Origin: Methanolobus psychrotolerans | Lineage (GTDB): Archaea; Halobacteriota; Methanosarcinia; Methanosarcinales; Methanosarcinaceae | Assembly: GCF_002243045.1 (NCBI RefSeq) | Contig: NZ_MBKP01000016.1 | Span: 1-62,859 of the forward strand | Direction: 5' to 3' | Length of the DNA: 62,859 nt | Shown: piece after piece, positions 43,880 through 53,500 of the stretch | Layout of the letters: every line of letters begins with the position of its first letter | How positions within the stretch are numbered: the first letter of the stretch is position 1 | Notes under the pieces: generated by a model | Database searches by the model: none | Told to the model about the DNA's origin: nothing | Seen by the model: only the letters and a program-made list of their open reading frames with translations | Position numbers and translations under genes: made by a program

Positions 43880-45067
43880 TTATTGTGAATTTACAATTTC
43901 ATGTATATTCTTCAAAGCATATGCATGAGGAATCTTTTCTTGTTCCAGTCGATTATTTTCTTTTAAATTGATCAGGTGCTCAAAAAGCTCATGTTCTTCA
44001 GGAGTAAGATATTCAAGTGCTGTCACCTTAGTATCTGTTCCTGTAACGGCCAGATTTTTAAATTCTCTGAAGGTTTCAAAATCCATCATGCAAGACTGGG
44101 TTTGAGGAAAATATCCTCTTATCTGGGACAATATCTGAAAACCATGAGCATCAATATCTCCCCAGTAAATGATTTGCTTGTTGGATAACCATACTGCATT
44201 TTTCAATACACCGATACCAAATCCTTTTCCAAAGATGGAGATGGAGTCTTTTATCACAGGAAGAGATAGGAAATTGAATATGTTGGAATAATTCGTCTTG
44301 TTTTCAAGGATAAAAACCCTACTGCAAGGTATATTTAATTTATTGAATTGGCTTTGAGGAATGCTAAGGTCATCTACTCCACTGAAAAGTTCTTGTGCCA
44401 TCTCATAATCAAGGATCCGTAATCGTATCAAAGGTTCACTATATTTCAGATTAAAACGCATCTTGAAATCGGATTCATCTTTATTTAGGTGCTCTCCGAT
44501 GAGGATATCCAGAAGGGTTCTAATAATGGCTTCATTTTCCTCAACAAACTTTGTGGATATATCAAGGGGTAGCTCTCGAATGTAAATATTTGGTTTTGGG
44601 CATTCAATGAAATACCTGCATACTTTGATTATGTCATTCCAGTTATCAATATTATCAAGTACTTTCTTTGGATTGGATTCTATCCATGGCTGCAACTGTG
44701 GAAGTTGAGCGATGATCTGTTGTACTGCCTGCATGAAAAGATGGTATTCTTTTTCTTTATGAAGGAACTTGAGATAATCATTGAGATCTTCAAAATATAT
44801 TCTGCTTGGGAAATACTGTTTGCCAATTTTCCGGTCATTTTTCAGAATATATTCTGTAGAGTAACCATACCCCTTTTTTTCTTTAGATTCATTTCTCAGC
44901 TTCTTGATTTCATTATTGATAACTGAAAAGTTCTCAAGGGTTTCATTGGCCTTAATCTTTCCAAATGAGATCTCTATGGGAAAGGAAAGTGTACCCTGCA
45001 CAGAGGAACTTAAAATATTCAAATACATACGCGAAGCTTTTGTTTTGATCTCTTCCGGATGTATCAT
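43880..45067 (-). CDS. jetD: Wadjet nuclease JetD (DUF3322/DUF2220)
   Basis: 395 residues. The C-terminal TOPRIM nuclease shows VFILENKTNY (Glu255) and IIYWGDIDAHGFQIL (Asp304, Asp306, His308), the metal-binding site of JetD and topoisomerase VI-like nucleases. The N-terminal part fits DUF3322. JetD cuts closed circular DNA after the JetABC motor extrudes a loop. Its ATG overlaps the jetC stop by 4 bp (ATGA). It is last in the jetABCD operon. Confidence 0.9.
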   Translation of the reverse strand: MIHPEEIKTKASRMYLNILSSSVQGTLSFPIEISFGKIKANETLENFSVINNEIKKLRNESKEKKGYGYSTEYILKNDRKIGKQYFPSRIYFEDLNDYLKFLHKEKEYHLFMQAVQQIIAQLPQLQPWIESNPKKVLDNIDNWNDIIKVCRYFIECPKPNIYIRELPLDISTKFVEENEAIIRTLLDILIGEHLNKDESDFKMRFNLKYSEPLIRLRILDYEMAQELFSGVDDLSIPQSQFNKLNIPCSRVFILENKTNYSNIFNFLSLPVIKDSISIFGKGFGIGVLKNAVWLSNKQIIYWGDIDAHGFQILSQIRGYFPQTQSCMMDFETFREFKNLAVTGTDTKVTALEYLTPEEHELFEHLINLKENNRLEQEKIPHAYALKNIHEIVNSQ

Positions 45068-48000
45068 ATTATCATTCCACTTTGTTGGATGAATTTGTCC
45101 TCTCTATATTGTTCAATAGTGATATCTCTGGTCTTTGAGTATTCTCCATTTTCGTTCGATAACAGATGAACATAGTTAATATAATCCTCAACAACATTGA
45201 TCTTTTGGAGTGGAGTAACTATCAGGAGTTGTAGGTTCAGCTTTTTGAATAGATCAAGACCATATCGAGTACTGTCATCTGAACTGCGGCCAAACGCTTC
45301 ATCAATTATTACAAATCGGAATGAGTTTGATACTGGTTGATCTCCTGCCGGACCAAAGCGATATGCTAAAGCTGATGCGAGGATAGTATATGCAAGCTTT
45401 TCTTTTTGCCCTCCGGATTTTCCAGATGAGTCACTGTAAAACTCTTTTTCGGTATCGTCTATGCAGAAATTCTCAGCTGCAGAAAAGATCAACCATTTTC
45501 TAACATCAGTTACATTCTTAGTCCAGTTGCTATCGGCTGTATTTGCACCTTTGAACTTATCCAGCAATCGTTTGACCTTATGGAACCGTTCTTCATTATA
45601 AACATCTTCGTTACCAAGGGTTTCTGCAAGGCAATCCTTTAATTCTGCCCTGAATTCTCTTATATTGCCATCTGGACTATTGTCTGATCTTAATTCAATA
45701 TATGTACCAGGGTTATACTCAAGTTGTCTCAAGAATTCGTTTATTTTTCGAATGTTCTTGTTTATTTCTGTAACTTCATTATCCAGTTTCGATTTGAAAG
45801 TAGCAATTGATTGAATGGTATGCTCACGAAGTTCTTTTTTGAAATTCTCTTCATACTTTGGCAGGTTTTCTTCTTTTAGTTTATTATATATCTTAACGAA
45901 TTCCTGCATAGAATCAATAACTGTTGGAATATCATTTGTCTCTGCAGGATAGTTGCCTTTGTACTGAGATATTTGGGCTACGATATTTTGGCTTAATTTT
46001 GTTCTTTGACTACCATGTTGACGTTGCTTCAGTTCTATTCGTTCTTTGGTATCTGCTTGTTCTTGATCTATAGAAACAATCTCAAGAACCTTAGTTTGCA
46101 TATACTTAGTGATATCTGGTAATTCCTGTTTATCTTTAAACGGATTAATCTTTAGCTCAAGTTCACATTTTTGTTGTTTTTCCTTATATATATCAATCTT
46201 CTCTTCGAGTTTACCTTTGTTTATCTCAAGTTTACTTTTGCTACCATCTTCTTTTTGAATTTGTTCTCTTATAGAGATCAATTGCTCATTCAATGTTCTC
46301 AATTGGTCAGAGGTTTCTTCGAGGTCTTTAATATCCTGTCTCCTTTTTTCAATTTCAGTAACATCTTTTTCCCAGTTGAGATCATCAAAATCATTAATTT
46401 TCAGAATATCACGGATATCATTTTTCCGTTGCTCGATAATTTTTCCTTCTTTCTTGAAAGAGTCATGCTCACTAATACATTCATTGATTTTATTATACAG
46501 AGATGCCATTTGTTCTTTGATACTATCAACTTTTTCCAGATTGTTCCATCCAAGGACATAGTTTTGTTGGTCATGGATATTCGTCCGATCGTCTTTCTCA
46601 TGACGGCCTCTACTTCCCTTGATCTGTCCGTTTTTAGTGATTGATTTGCTTTCTTCCTGAAATTGTTCAATAGAATCACAACATGCGAAATCAAATTTAT
46701 CAATTAATTCATTCTTTACCCAGCTATGAAAAGCAGAGTCTGCCTTGATCTCTAATTTATTGACCACAGATGTTTTGCCAGGTTCATTTGTAAGTATGCT
46801 CGAAGCAGAAGCAGGTACTCTGAAGTAAACAAGTCGTCCTTTGAGATCATTTTGGTTAACATACTTGCTTATTGTCTTATAATGGTCCTCTGAAACCAGA
46901 ATGCTCAGGCCAAAGTTATGGAGAAGTCTCTCCAATGCACCCTCCCATTCTTTTTCACTGGGTTTAACCTGAATGAGTTCACCGATAAAAGGTAGTTCTA
47001 TGCCTTTTAATGAACAGTTTTCAAGGATGGAATTGCGAATACTTAGATTCTTGCCTGGGATCTTTGTTTTCCTCTGGCTCAATGACTTGAGCTCGGATTC
47101 ATGTATGTTATATTCGCTCTGAAGCTTTTCCCTGGATGCGAATGCTTTGCTCCTTTCATCTTGTTTTCTTTCCAAGTCTTCATCTACTTGCAATAAGAGC
47201 TGGTTTGCTGTGTCAATTGACTTTTTGAATGTATGTTCGTCATCTGCAGGTGAGATTCCAATTGATGAGCATAGCTTGTAGTATTCCTCTCTTTTTTTAG
47301 ATTTCAATGCTTTTGTTTTATCGAGATCAGTTATTTCTCTTTTTAACTGTTCTATTCGTTGACCTTCTATGTTTTGATGCAGTGCAATTGAAGTCTCGTT
47401 TTCACTGTTCCTTAATTGTCCAATAATTTCTGTTTTCTGTGTTATTTGACCAGTTAAGGTGTCCATGTCTTTGGTAGAGGATTCTATTGCTTTTTTAAGC
47501 AGCCCGTATTTTCTATCTGCAAAGAAGAATGGTAAATAATTCAGGTACTCCTGCAGTTCGTTAATCTTCTGTGAAGTTTCCTCATATTTACCTATGTCTT
47601 TGACCATGGGCTCCAGCTGGTTTATTTGTTTCTTGGCTTTTTGGACTAATTCATATGATGTTGTGAGATCGTTATAATTATTGATCATTGCCTCAATCTC
47701 TTTTCTAAAATCAGTTTCTTCCAGCATATGATCGCGCATGAATTCTGTTAATTTACCGATGGATTTCATTGAAACTGTCTGGAAAAACAGTTCAAGCACT
47801 TTATCAGATTCAATTCCAAAAAATGGGCGGAACGCATCGCTATATCCTTTAAAACTATCATGGACATTTGTTTTATCAATTTTCTTGATACGCTTCTTTA
47901 AATAAGCGATATCTGTTTCTCCATCTATAAGTGAGAAATGTTCCATGATGTTCAGGTCTGTTTCGGATGTCACAAAAAATCGGTCTACGCTTCCATTTTT

Positions 48001-48417
48001 CATCCAGAATACCTGTGCTAAAGTAAATCCTTTGTTAAAGCCCTTGTTATAAAAATAACTCAGTATTACGGAATAATCTTCTTCTTTCCTCAGGTATACA
48101 GGTTTTGAATTATTATACTCGTCTCTTTCGTTTTTATGCTCACCACGGACATACGACAGAAGGTTCCTTTCCTTTTTTTCGGCTCCAGCTGCTTTGTTGT
48201 AGGTAATTTTGTGTGGCTGGACCAGGAGGGTGGTTATAGCATCTACAAGTGTTGATTTTCCAGATCCATTGTCACCTGTAAGAAGAGAATTAAATCCCAT
48301 AGGTTCAATTTTCCAAACCCTTTTGTTAAAAGTACCCCAATTGAATACTTCTAAGCGATGCAGACGAAAACCTTTCTGGAGATCATCTCCTGAATAATCA
48401 ATGAGTGAGTTTTGCAT
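45064..48417 (-). CDS. jetC: Wadjet SMC-like ATPase JetC
   Basis: 1117 residues. Walker A LLTGDNGSGKSTLVDA (45-60) is near the N-terminus; long coiled coils fill about 250-900 with a hinge-like globular part at about 450-620; the ABC signature SGGQKEKLAY and Walker B RFVIIDEAFGRSSDD are near the C-terminus. It is the loop-extruding motor of Wadjet, related to MukB and SMC proteins. It overlaps jetB by 20 bp and jetD by 4 bp. A complete P-loop and signature indicate an active motor. Confidence 0.92.
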   Translation of the reverse strand: MQNSLIDYSGDDLQKGFRLHRLEVFNWGTFNKRVWKIEPMGFNSLLTGDNGSGKSTLVDAITTLLVQPHKITYNKAAGAEKKERNLLSYVRGEHKNERDEYNNSKPVYLRKEEDYSVILSYFYNKGFNKGFTLAQVFWMKNGSVDRFFVTSETDLNIMEHFSLIDGETDIAYLKKRIKKIDKTNVHDSFKGYSDAFRPFFGIESDKVLELFFQTVSMKSIGKLTEFMRDHMLEETDFRKEIEAMINNYNDLTTSYELVQKAKKQINQLEPMVKDIGKYEETSQKINELQEYLNYLPFFFADRKYGLLKKAIESSTKDMDTLTGQITQKTEIIGQLRNSENETSIALHQNIEGQRIEQLKREITDLDKTKALKSKKREEYYKLCSSIGISPADDEHTFKKSIDTANQLLLQVDEDLERKQDERSKAFASREKLQSEYNIHESELKSLSQRKTKIPGKNLSIRNSILENCSLKGIELPFIGELIQVKPSEKEWEGALERLLHNFGLSILVSEDHYKTISKYVNQNDLKGRLVYFRVPASASSILTNEPGKTSVVNKLEIKADSAFHSWVKNELIDKFDFACCDSIEQFQEESKSITKNGQIKGSRGRHEKDDRTNIHDQQNYVLGWNNLEKVDSIKEQMASLYNKINECISEHDSFKKEGKIIEQRKNDIRDILKINDFDDLNWEKDVTEIEKRRQDIKDLEETSDQLRTLNEQLISIREQIQKEDGSKSKLEINKGKLEEKIDIYKEKQQKCELELKINPFKDKQELPDITKYMQTKVLEIVSIDQEQADTKERIELKQRQHGSQRTKLSQNIVAQISQYKGNYPAETNDIPTVIDSMQEFVKIYNKLKEENLPKYEENFKKELREHTIQSIATFKSKLDNEVTEINKNIRKINEFLRQLEYNPGTYIELRSDNSPDGNIREFRAELKDCLAETLGNEDVYNEERFHKVKRLLDKFKGANTADSNWTKNVTDVRKWLIFSAAENFCIDDTEKEFYSDSSGKSGGQKEKLAYTILASALAYRFGPAGDQPVSNSFRFVIIDEAFGRSSDDSTRYGLDLFKKLNLQLLIVTPLQKINVVEDYINYVHLLSNENGEYSKTRDITIEQYREDKFIQQSGMII

Positions 48418-48979
48418 GTTCCATCAATTTTTCCTTGATTTCCAGAAGGGTATCAGCTGGTATTTTAGCCATGAGTATTTTCCGGACTTCTAGCTTATTC
48501 TCATCCGTACTCAACCGCTTTAGGAAACCATAATTTACTAATTTATTGATATCGCTGTCAATGTCACGTATAAATTTTGTTTCGTTAGAGGTTTCGGGAA
48601 GGTAGGTCCTCATTAAACTGTAAATATCTTTTTTGTCCAGAATAAGCCTGGGAGAATCCCCGCCTTTAAAATCGTGTTCAATTAACTTTTCTTCAAGCAG
48701 GACACAAAGTAATGTAACAGAATAACTAAGTGGTGTTTTTCCAATCAGTGATGGTAAGGATACATCCGATGATTCCTCATATTCTTTTTGTGTAAGAAAT
48801 GCATATCCATCAGCTTCATTGATAAATACCTCAACTCCGATACTTGAAAAATGTTTTTTGATACCCTGTTGGTATTGAATAAGACTATTCCATGTTTCGA
48901 TGTCATCTTTGAATAGATTGCCTTTAAGCAGTTTTATAACTACTGCACTATAGGGAAGGAGATCATCATTGTCTGTCAT
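48398..48979 (-). CDS. jetB: Wadjet subunit JetB (DUF4194, KITE-like)
   Basis: 193 residues, the usual size of JetB. Recognised from its position and DUF4194-like features: a winged-helix N-terminal half (YSAVVIKLLKGNLFKDD), TLLCVLLEEKLIEHD and a C-terminal NKLVNYGFLKRLS winged helix. It corresponds to MukE/KITE subunits, which bridge JetA and JetC. It overlaps jetA by 4 bp and jetC by 20 bp. Confidence 0.85.
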   Translation of the reverse strand: MTDNDDLLPYSAVVIKLLKGNLFKDDIETWNSLIQYQQGIKKHFSSIGVEVFINEADGYAFLTQKEYEESSDVSLPSLIGKTPLSYSVTLLCVLLEEKLIEHDFKGGDSPRLILDKKDIYSLMRTYLPETSNETKFIRDIDSDINKLVNYGFLKRLSTDENKLEVRKILMAKIPADTLLEIKEKLMEHAKLTH

Positions 48980-50421
48980 ATTTCGCTCCTGCAGAAGATC
49001 ACTTGGGGGATTTCAATTTTGAAATGTTTTTTACTGGTTGCGTTCCAGATGATGAATGTTTCAGAGACATTCTCGTTAATAACAGCTCTTTTGTTTTTAG
49101 CTGCAATATCTATATACGTTAATATCTCGACCAGGCCCTTGTTGACCGGGTATTTCTCGACTATCGCCCTCAATGTGATCTGTGTGTTTGTTTTCAGGAA
49201 TTCCTGTATCCTGTCCTTGAGTTCTTTGGGGTCGATATTGAATTGATTATACAATACTGATGTATTGACTTCTTCCGGAGAACCATATTTCATATCCGGT
49301 TTGCGTAGTTTTGTGTTTGAAGACCCTTTCCATAAAGGCCTGTCCATGATCATTTCAATAATAGGCTTGCTTTCAAGAGTAATGAACTCATTATTATCCG
49401 GAGAATTGTTTTTCATTTCAACTGCATTTGATTTGATGTCTTTGATTATTCCTATTATTTTTTTGTTTTCCAGATATACCCTTTCATCAAGGAACTTTCG
49501 CAGCTGTTCTGCAAGGGAGTAATTGATCTTGTTAACTCTGTCACCTGCGCGGATAAGGCGTATTTTCATTTCTTCGAGGGTATCATCGTTTTTAATGCTC
49601 CGGACTTCCGGGAGAGCTAAGGTCATTTCGATCAACTTGTCCAGTTCATCCTGTTGTCTTGAAGAGAGCAGAAGTTCCCAGAATGCGTCAAGGCTTCTAC
49701 CCTGATCAGTATTTTTGAGTTGGTCTTTAGCAAAGAAGATATCATGCAGGATCTTATCTTTTTTAATGCCATCTTTTATTTGTTTTTCTCTGATTTCCAT
49801 ATCAAGCTGTTTGAAATTGTATTCTATTTCTCCAAATTCAGAAAGCATTTTGTGTATTGTGTCACATATTTCAAAGTAGCGTTCTTTGATCTGGGTCTCA
49901 CTTAGCTTTTCAATAATACCAGCGTTGATATTGTCTATCTGAGTTTCAATTTCTCGTTTTTGTTTTTCCAGTTCTGCCAATTTTTCAGTGGGGTCATCTG
50001 TGTTCTCATAAGCAATTTCTTTCAATGTGCTTATTATCTTAAGCAGCCGGGATTCAGTTGCGACAAATTTCCTTTCCTCTACCAAGTCCCGAATCCATTC
50101 AAGTGCTTTTTCAGTATAGTGGGTTATATCAAAATATGCTACATCATCTGAAGAATAGTATGATCTTAAAAAATTAGCATTTGTCCAATCTTCAAGGTAT
50201 TCTGAAGGCGTTTTAGGATATGTCTCACTACCTTCTGTTTTTCTTAAATGGAATAGATAATCAGAGAGGTTTGATTCCAGTTCATTTTTTGAGATAGTGG
50301 AGATATTATTCTCTTTGAACTTATGGTAAAGAAAACTGATAATTAATGGACTATTGTCTGCATTTAGTAACCTAATAGACGGATGTTTTTCCTTTAGATT
50401 TTGTATTTGCTGATGGTCCAT
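48976..50421 (-). CDS. jetA: Wadjet kleisin-like subunit JetA (DUF3375)
   Basis: 481 residues. The N-terminal winged helix (NADNSPLIISFLYHKFKE, then EYLEDWTNANFLR) and a long middle coiled coil with a C-terminal globular part fit DUF3375, the MukF-like kleisin of Wadjet. It joins the two JetC heads and helps recognise small circular DNA such as plasmids. It is first in jetABCD (50421 to 43880). The gap to the upstream giant helicase is 161 bp and has no clear TATA box. Confidence 0.88.
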   Translation of the reverse strand: MDHQQIQNLKEKHPSIRLLNADNSPLIISFLYHKFKENNISTISKNELESNLSDYLFHLRKTEGSETYPKTPSEYLEDWTNANFLRSYYSSDDVAYFDITHYTEKALEWIRDLVEERKFVATESRLLKIISTLKEIAYENTDDPTEKLAELEKQKREIETQIDNINAGIIEKLSETQIKERYFEICDTIHKMLSEFGEIEYNFKQLDMEIREKQIKDGIKKDKILHDIFFAKDQLKNTDQGRSLDAFWELLLSSRQQDELDKLIEMTLALPEVRSIKNDDTLEEMKIRLIRAGDRVNKINYSLAEQLRKFLDERVYLENKKIIGIIKDIKSNAVEMKNNSPDNNEFITLESKPIIEMIMDRPLWKGSSNTKLRKPDMKYGSPEEVNTSVLYNQFNIDPKELKDRIQEFLKTNTQITLRAIVEKYPVNKGLVEILTYIDIAAKNKRAVINENVSETFIIWNATSKKHFKIEIPQVIFCRSEI

Positions 50422-50582
50422 ATTTTATCTCCAAAATTATCTTACATTGACATTACTCTTTTTCACTTTACCACTCACATATTCCCTTATAATCACAAAA
50501 TTTTTTACATAATTCTCTGTGTCTAGTTCTTACAGTCTTGATATTATCACTTCAGCACTGATTTTACAAGGATTTCTAATTT
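50422..50582. other. gap between the giant helicase and jetA
   Basis: 161 bp of A+T-rich DNA between two minus-strand genes. No gene or strong hairpin is visible; it may hold a separate jet promoter. Confidence 0.4.
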
Positions 50583-53500
50583 TCACTCAACAAGATCCAC
50601 CATACCATTTGGCAAAACCTTCAAGTCATTCTTACCAATCATTTCATTGATCACACCTTTTATCCTCTCTACAGTCATCCCACTGGTTGATCGTATTCCA
50701 AACAAACGTGATGTTTGCACCACAAGCTCATCGGGGGATGTAGCATGCTGGTTTTTAAGGACCAGCTTTGCAGCTTCAGCAATCTCCTCATTGCAGATCA
50801 TTTCGACTTTTGCAGGAACTCCATTACCACGCCGACGAATCTTTACATCATTAATGTCCAGCCAAAGGAAATCTCCACGCTTAGTAAGCTTTCCATTCTT
50901 TTCAGAATAATTTACAGCTTCTAAGATTGCATTTTTGATTTTCTGACCACTTCTTTTTAAGCCGTGGTTTTCACGAATTCGTTTTATCAACTCATCTATA
51001 TGCACAGGTGATTCAATTTTTAGGATTTGGGTGATGGCTCTTTCAAGTTCAGGGCGTGGTAGTTCATGTATTTGTGTTTGTGTATCTATATCGATTGTAG
51101 AACATGTTTGATATTCTGAAACAAGATCCAATAGTGATTCTTCATTAGAAACACAACATTTACTACTATCTTCCCGCTCAACACCTGAATCCATAATTTG
51201 TACTGGTTTTTCCAATGTACTTTTTGGAGTGATTGTAGGTTTGGGACTCTCCATCTTAGCCTTCTCAATGGTCTCCCTTAACTTTATTTGACAATCTTTT
51301 TTATTGCGATACCAGTCTGTAGACCATATACGATAAATTGTCCAGCCCAGATTTTCAAGGATCTGTTGGCGTAGTCTATCCCTGTCCCGTGCAACCCGGG
51401 ATGAATGGTATTTTGCACCATCACATTCAATTCCTAAAAGGTATCTTCCAGGGTATTTTGGATCAACAATTGCGAGATCTATACGATATCCAGCGCAACC
51501 AACCTGTTTTTGGACATCATAGCCACAATCACGAAGGAATTCATAAACCGACTCTTCAAAGGGTGAATCACTATCTTCTCCAATAGCACCAATGCTGTGA
51601 AGATTTCTGTTCTCAGCAAAGTCCAGGAACACTTTCAAAGATCTCAGACCAAACGGAATAGTTGGAGTGATTGCAAGATCTGATGCCTTGAAATTGGAGA
51701 ACACAACACATTTTTCACGTGCACGGGTTATAAGGACATTTAGTCTCCTTTCTCCACCTTCCCTATTGAGTGGACCGAAATTAAGGCTAAGCTTGTTGTC
51801 TCTATCAAAACCAAAACCAACGCTTATAAAAATAACATCTCTCTCGTCACCTTGTATTGTTTCTAGATTCTTTACGAAGAAATGATCTGGACGTTTAGTC
51901 TCGAAGAACTCAGTCATATCCGGGTTTTGAATAAGCAGCATTTCTACTTCTTCCAGTATGGCTTGCTGTTGTTTGATGTTAAAAGTACCAATTCCAAGAC
52001 TTTTATCTGGATATTTTGCGAAATGTTCCAGAGCGGCTTGAGCCACAGCTTTTGCTTCTTTCCTATTCGTAGAAGTTTTTCCCCGGTCATAGATGGTATC
52101 AGGTAAATGAACAAATTTCAGGCCCAGGTGTTCCATATCAGCTATAGGCGAGGGATATATCACAAGATTCTGATCATAGAATTCCTGATTAGAAACCGCA
52201 ATTAATGATTCGTGTCTACTACGATAATGCCAACGAAGATTTTTAGTTAGGAAACTGCGCTTACATAAGTGAAGAATGCTTTCGATATCCGATAAAGAAG
52301 TTGTATTCTCGTCATCGTAATTATCAATTGAATCCACTATTTTGTCAAAGAAACTTGTAGGCGGAAGCTGACGGGTATCTCCTATTATCACACACTGATT
52401 TGCACGCAATAGTGCTCCTAAAGCATCTTCCGGTCGCACCTGACTTGCCTCATCAAAAACAACTATATCAAAATTAACATTGAGAGGGTCAAGAAACTGC
52501 GCTATTGATAGTGGACTCATCATGAAACATGGTTTAATTTTTTGTATTAAGCCACCAGCATTCTTAATTAATTTTCTAATCGGCATATGATTACGCTTTC
52601 GATTGAATTCTCCTAGTAGAATTCCTGCTTCAGATTTAGGGGATACTCCTTTGGGAATTGATGGTTGCTTTTCATAAAGCAAATATGCCAACCTCTGCCG
52701 GTTTTCTAGAATTAGTTCACGATCAAGTTCGGTGAAAGTTTTTATCTTCTTTTCGTGAAGTTCACCCATAAAACTTGCCAGTGTTTGCCTTTCCATGAAT
52801 GCGCATCGAAGAAGCTCATCTGCAAAATTACCTTCAAAGCATGGAATTATATCATCTGATTCCAGGAGATCTGAATCAATAAGATTTATAATTGGAGCTG
52901 CAAACGTTTCAAGGCAATGCTCTCTACGAACAGTAAATTGACTCCATTTCTGTAGTTCTGAGACTCCTTCTTTCCACAACCTAAGTTTAGAATCAATGTT
53001 TTCAACATATACACTATCAGCATTAGTACCAAATACTTGTTCGTAATCTAGATTTATCCGACTAAATAATTTATCGCGGTGTTCAACAAAGATGCCAACT
53101 GCTATTGATGCATCTTCTATCGCTTTTTCCAGTTCTCCTTTGGAAACCCCTGAACTGATTTTATCGACAACCTGATTATTGAATGTATTTTTCAATAACT
53201 GCTGACGGAAGGATACAATCCATTCTGCAAAGGAATCAAGCATTTGCGGATTACTTTCTTCATCTTTCCAGTGTGAACCAAAAAGATTCAGCCCACTTTC
53301 ATGCAAGTCTCGAATTTGTTTTCGAGATTGAACACATGCCGATAATTCATGTAGATCCAAGATAACCGATTCTGTATTTTTAGGAGCAATGCCTTTGTAA
53401 AACGAAGATATTTCTTTTTTCAAGTAACGATACCTGCTATTAAATAATCGAATGATGACAAACTTAGCAGATAGTTCTTTATATTCTTTGAAAATAGACT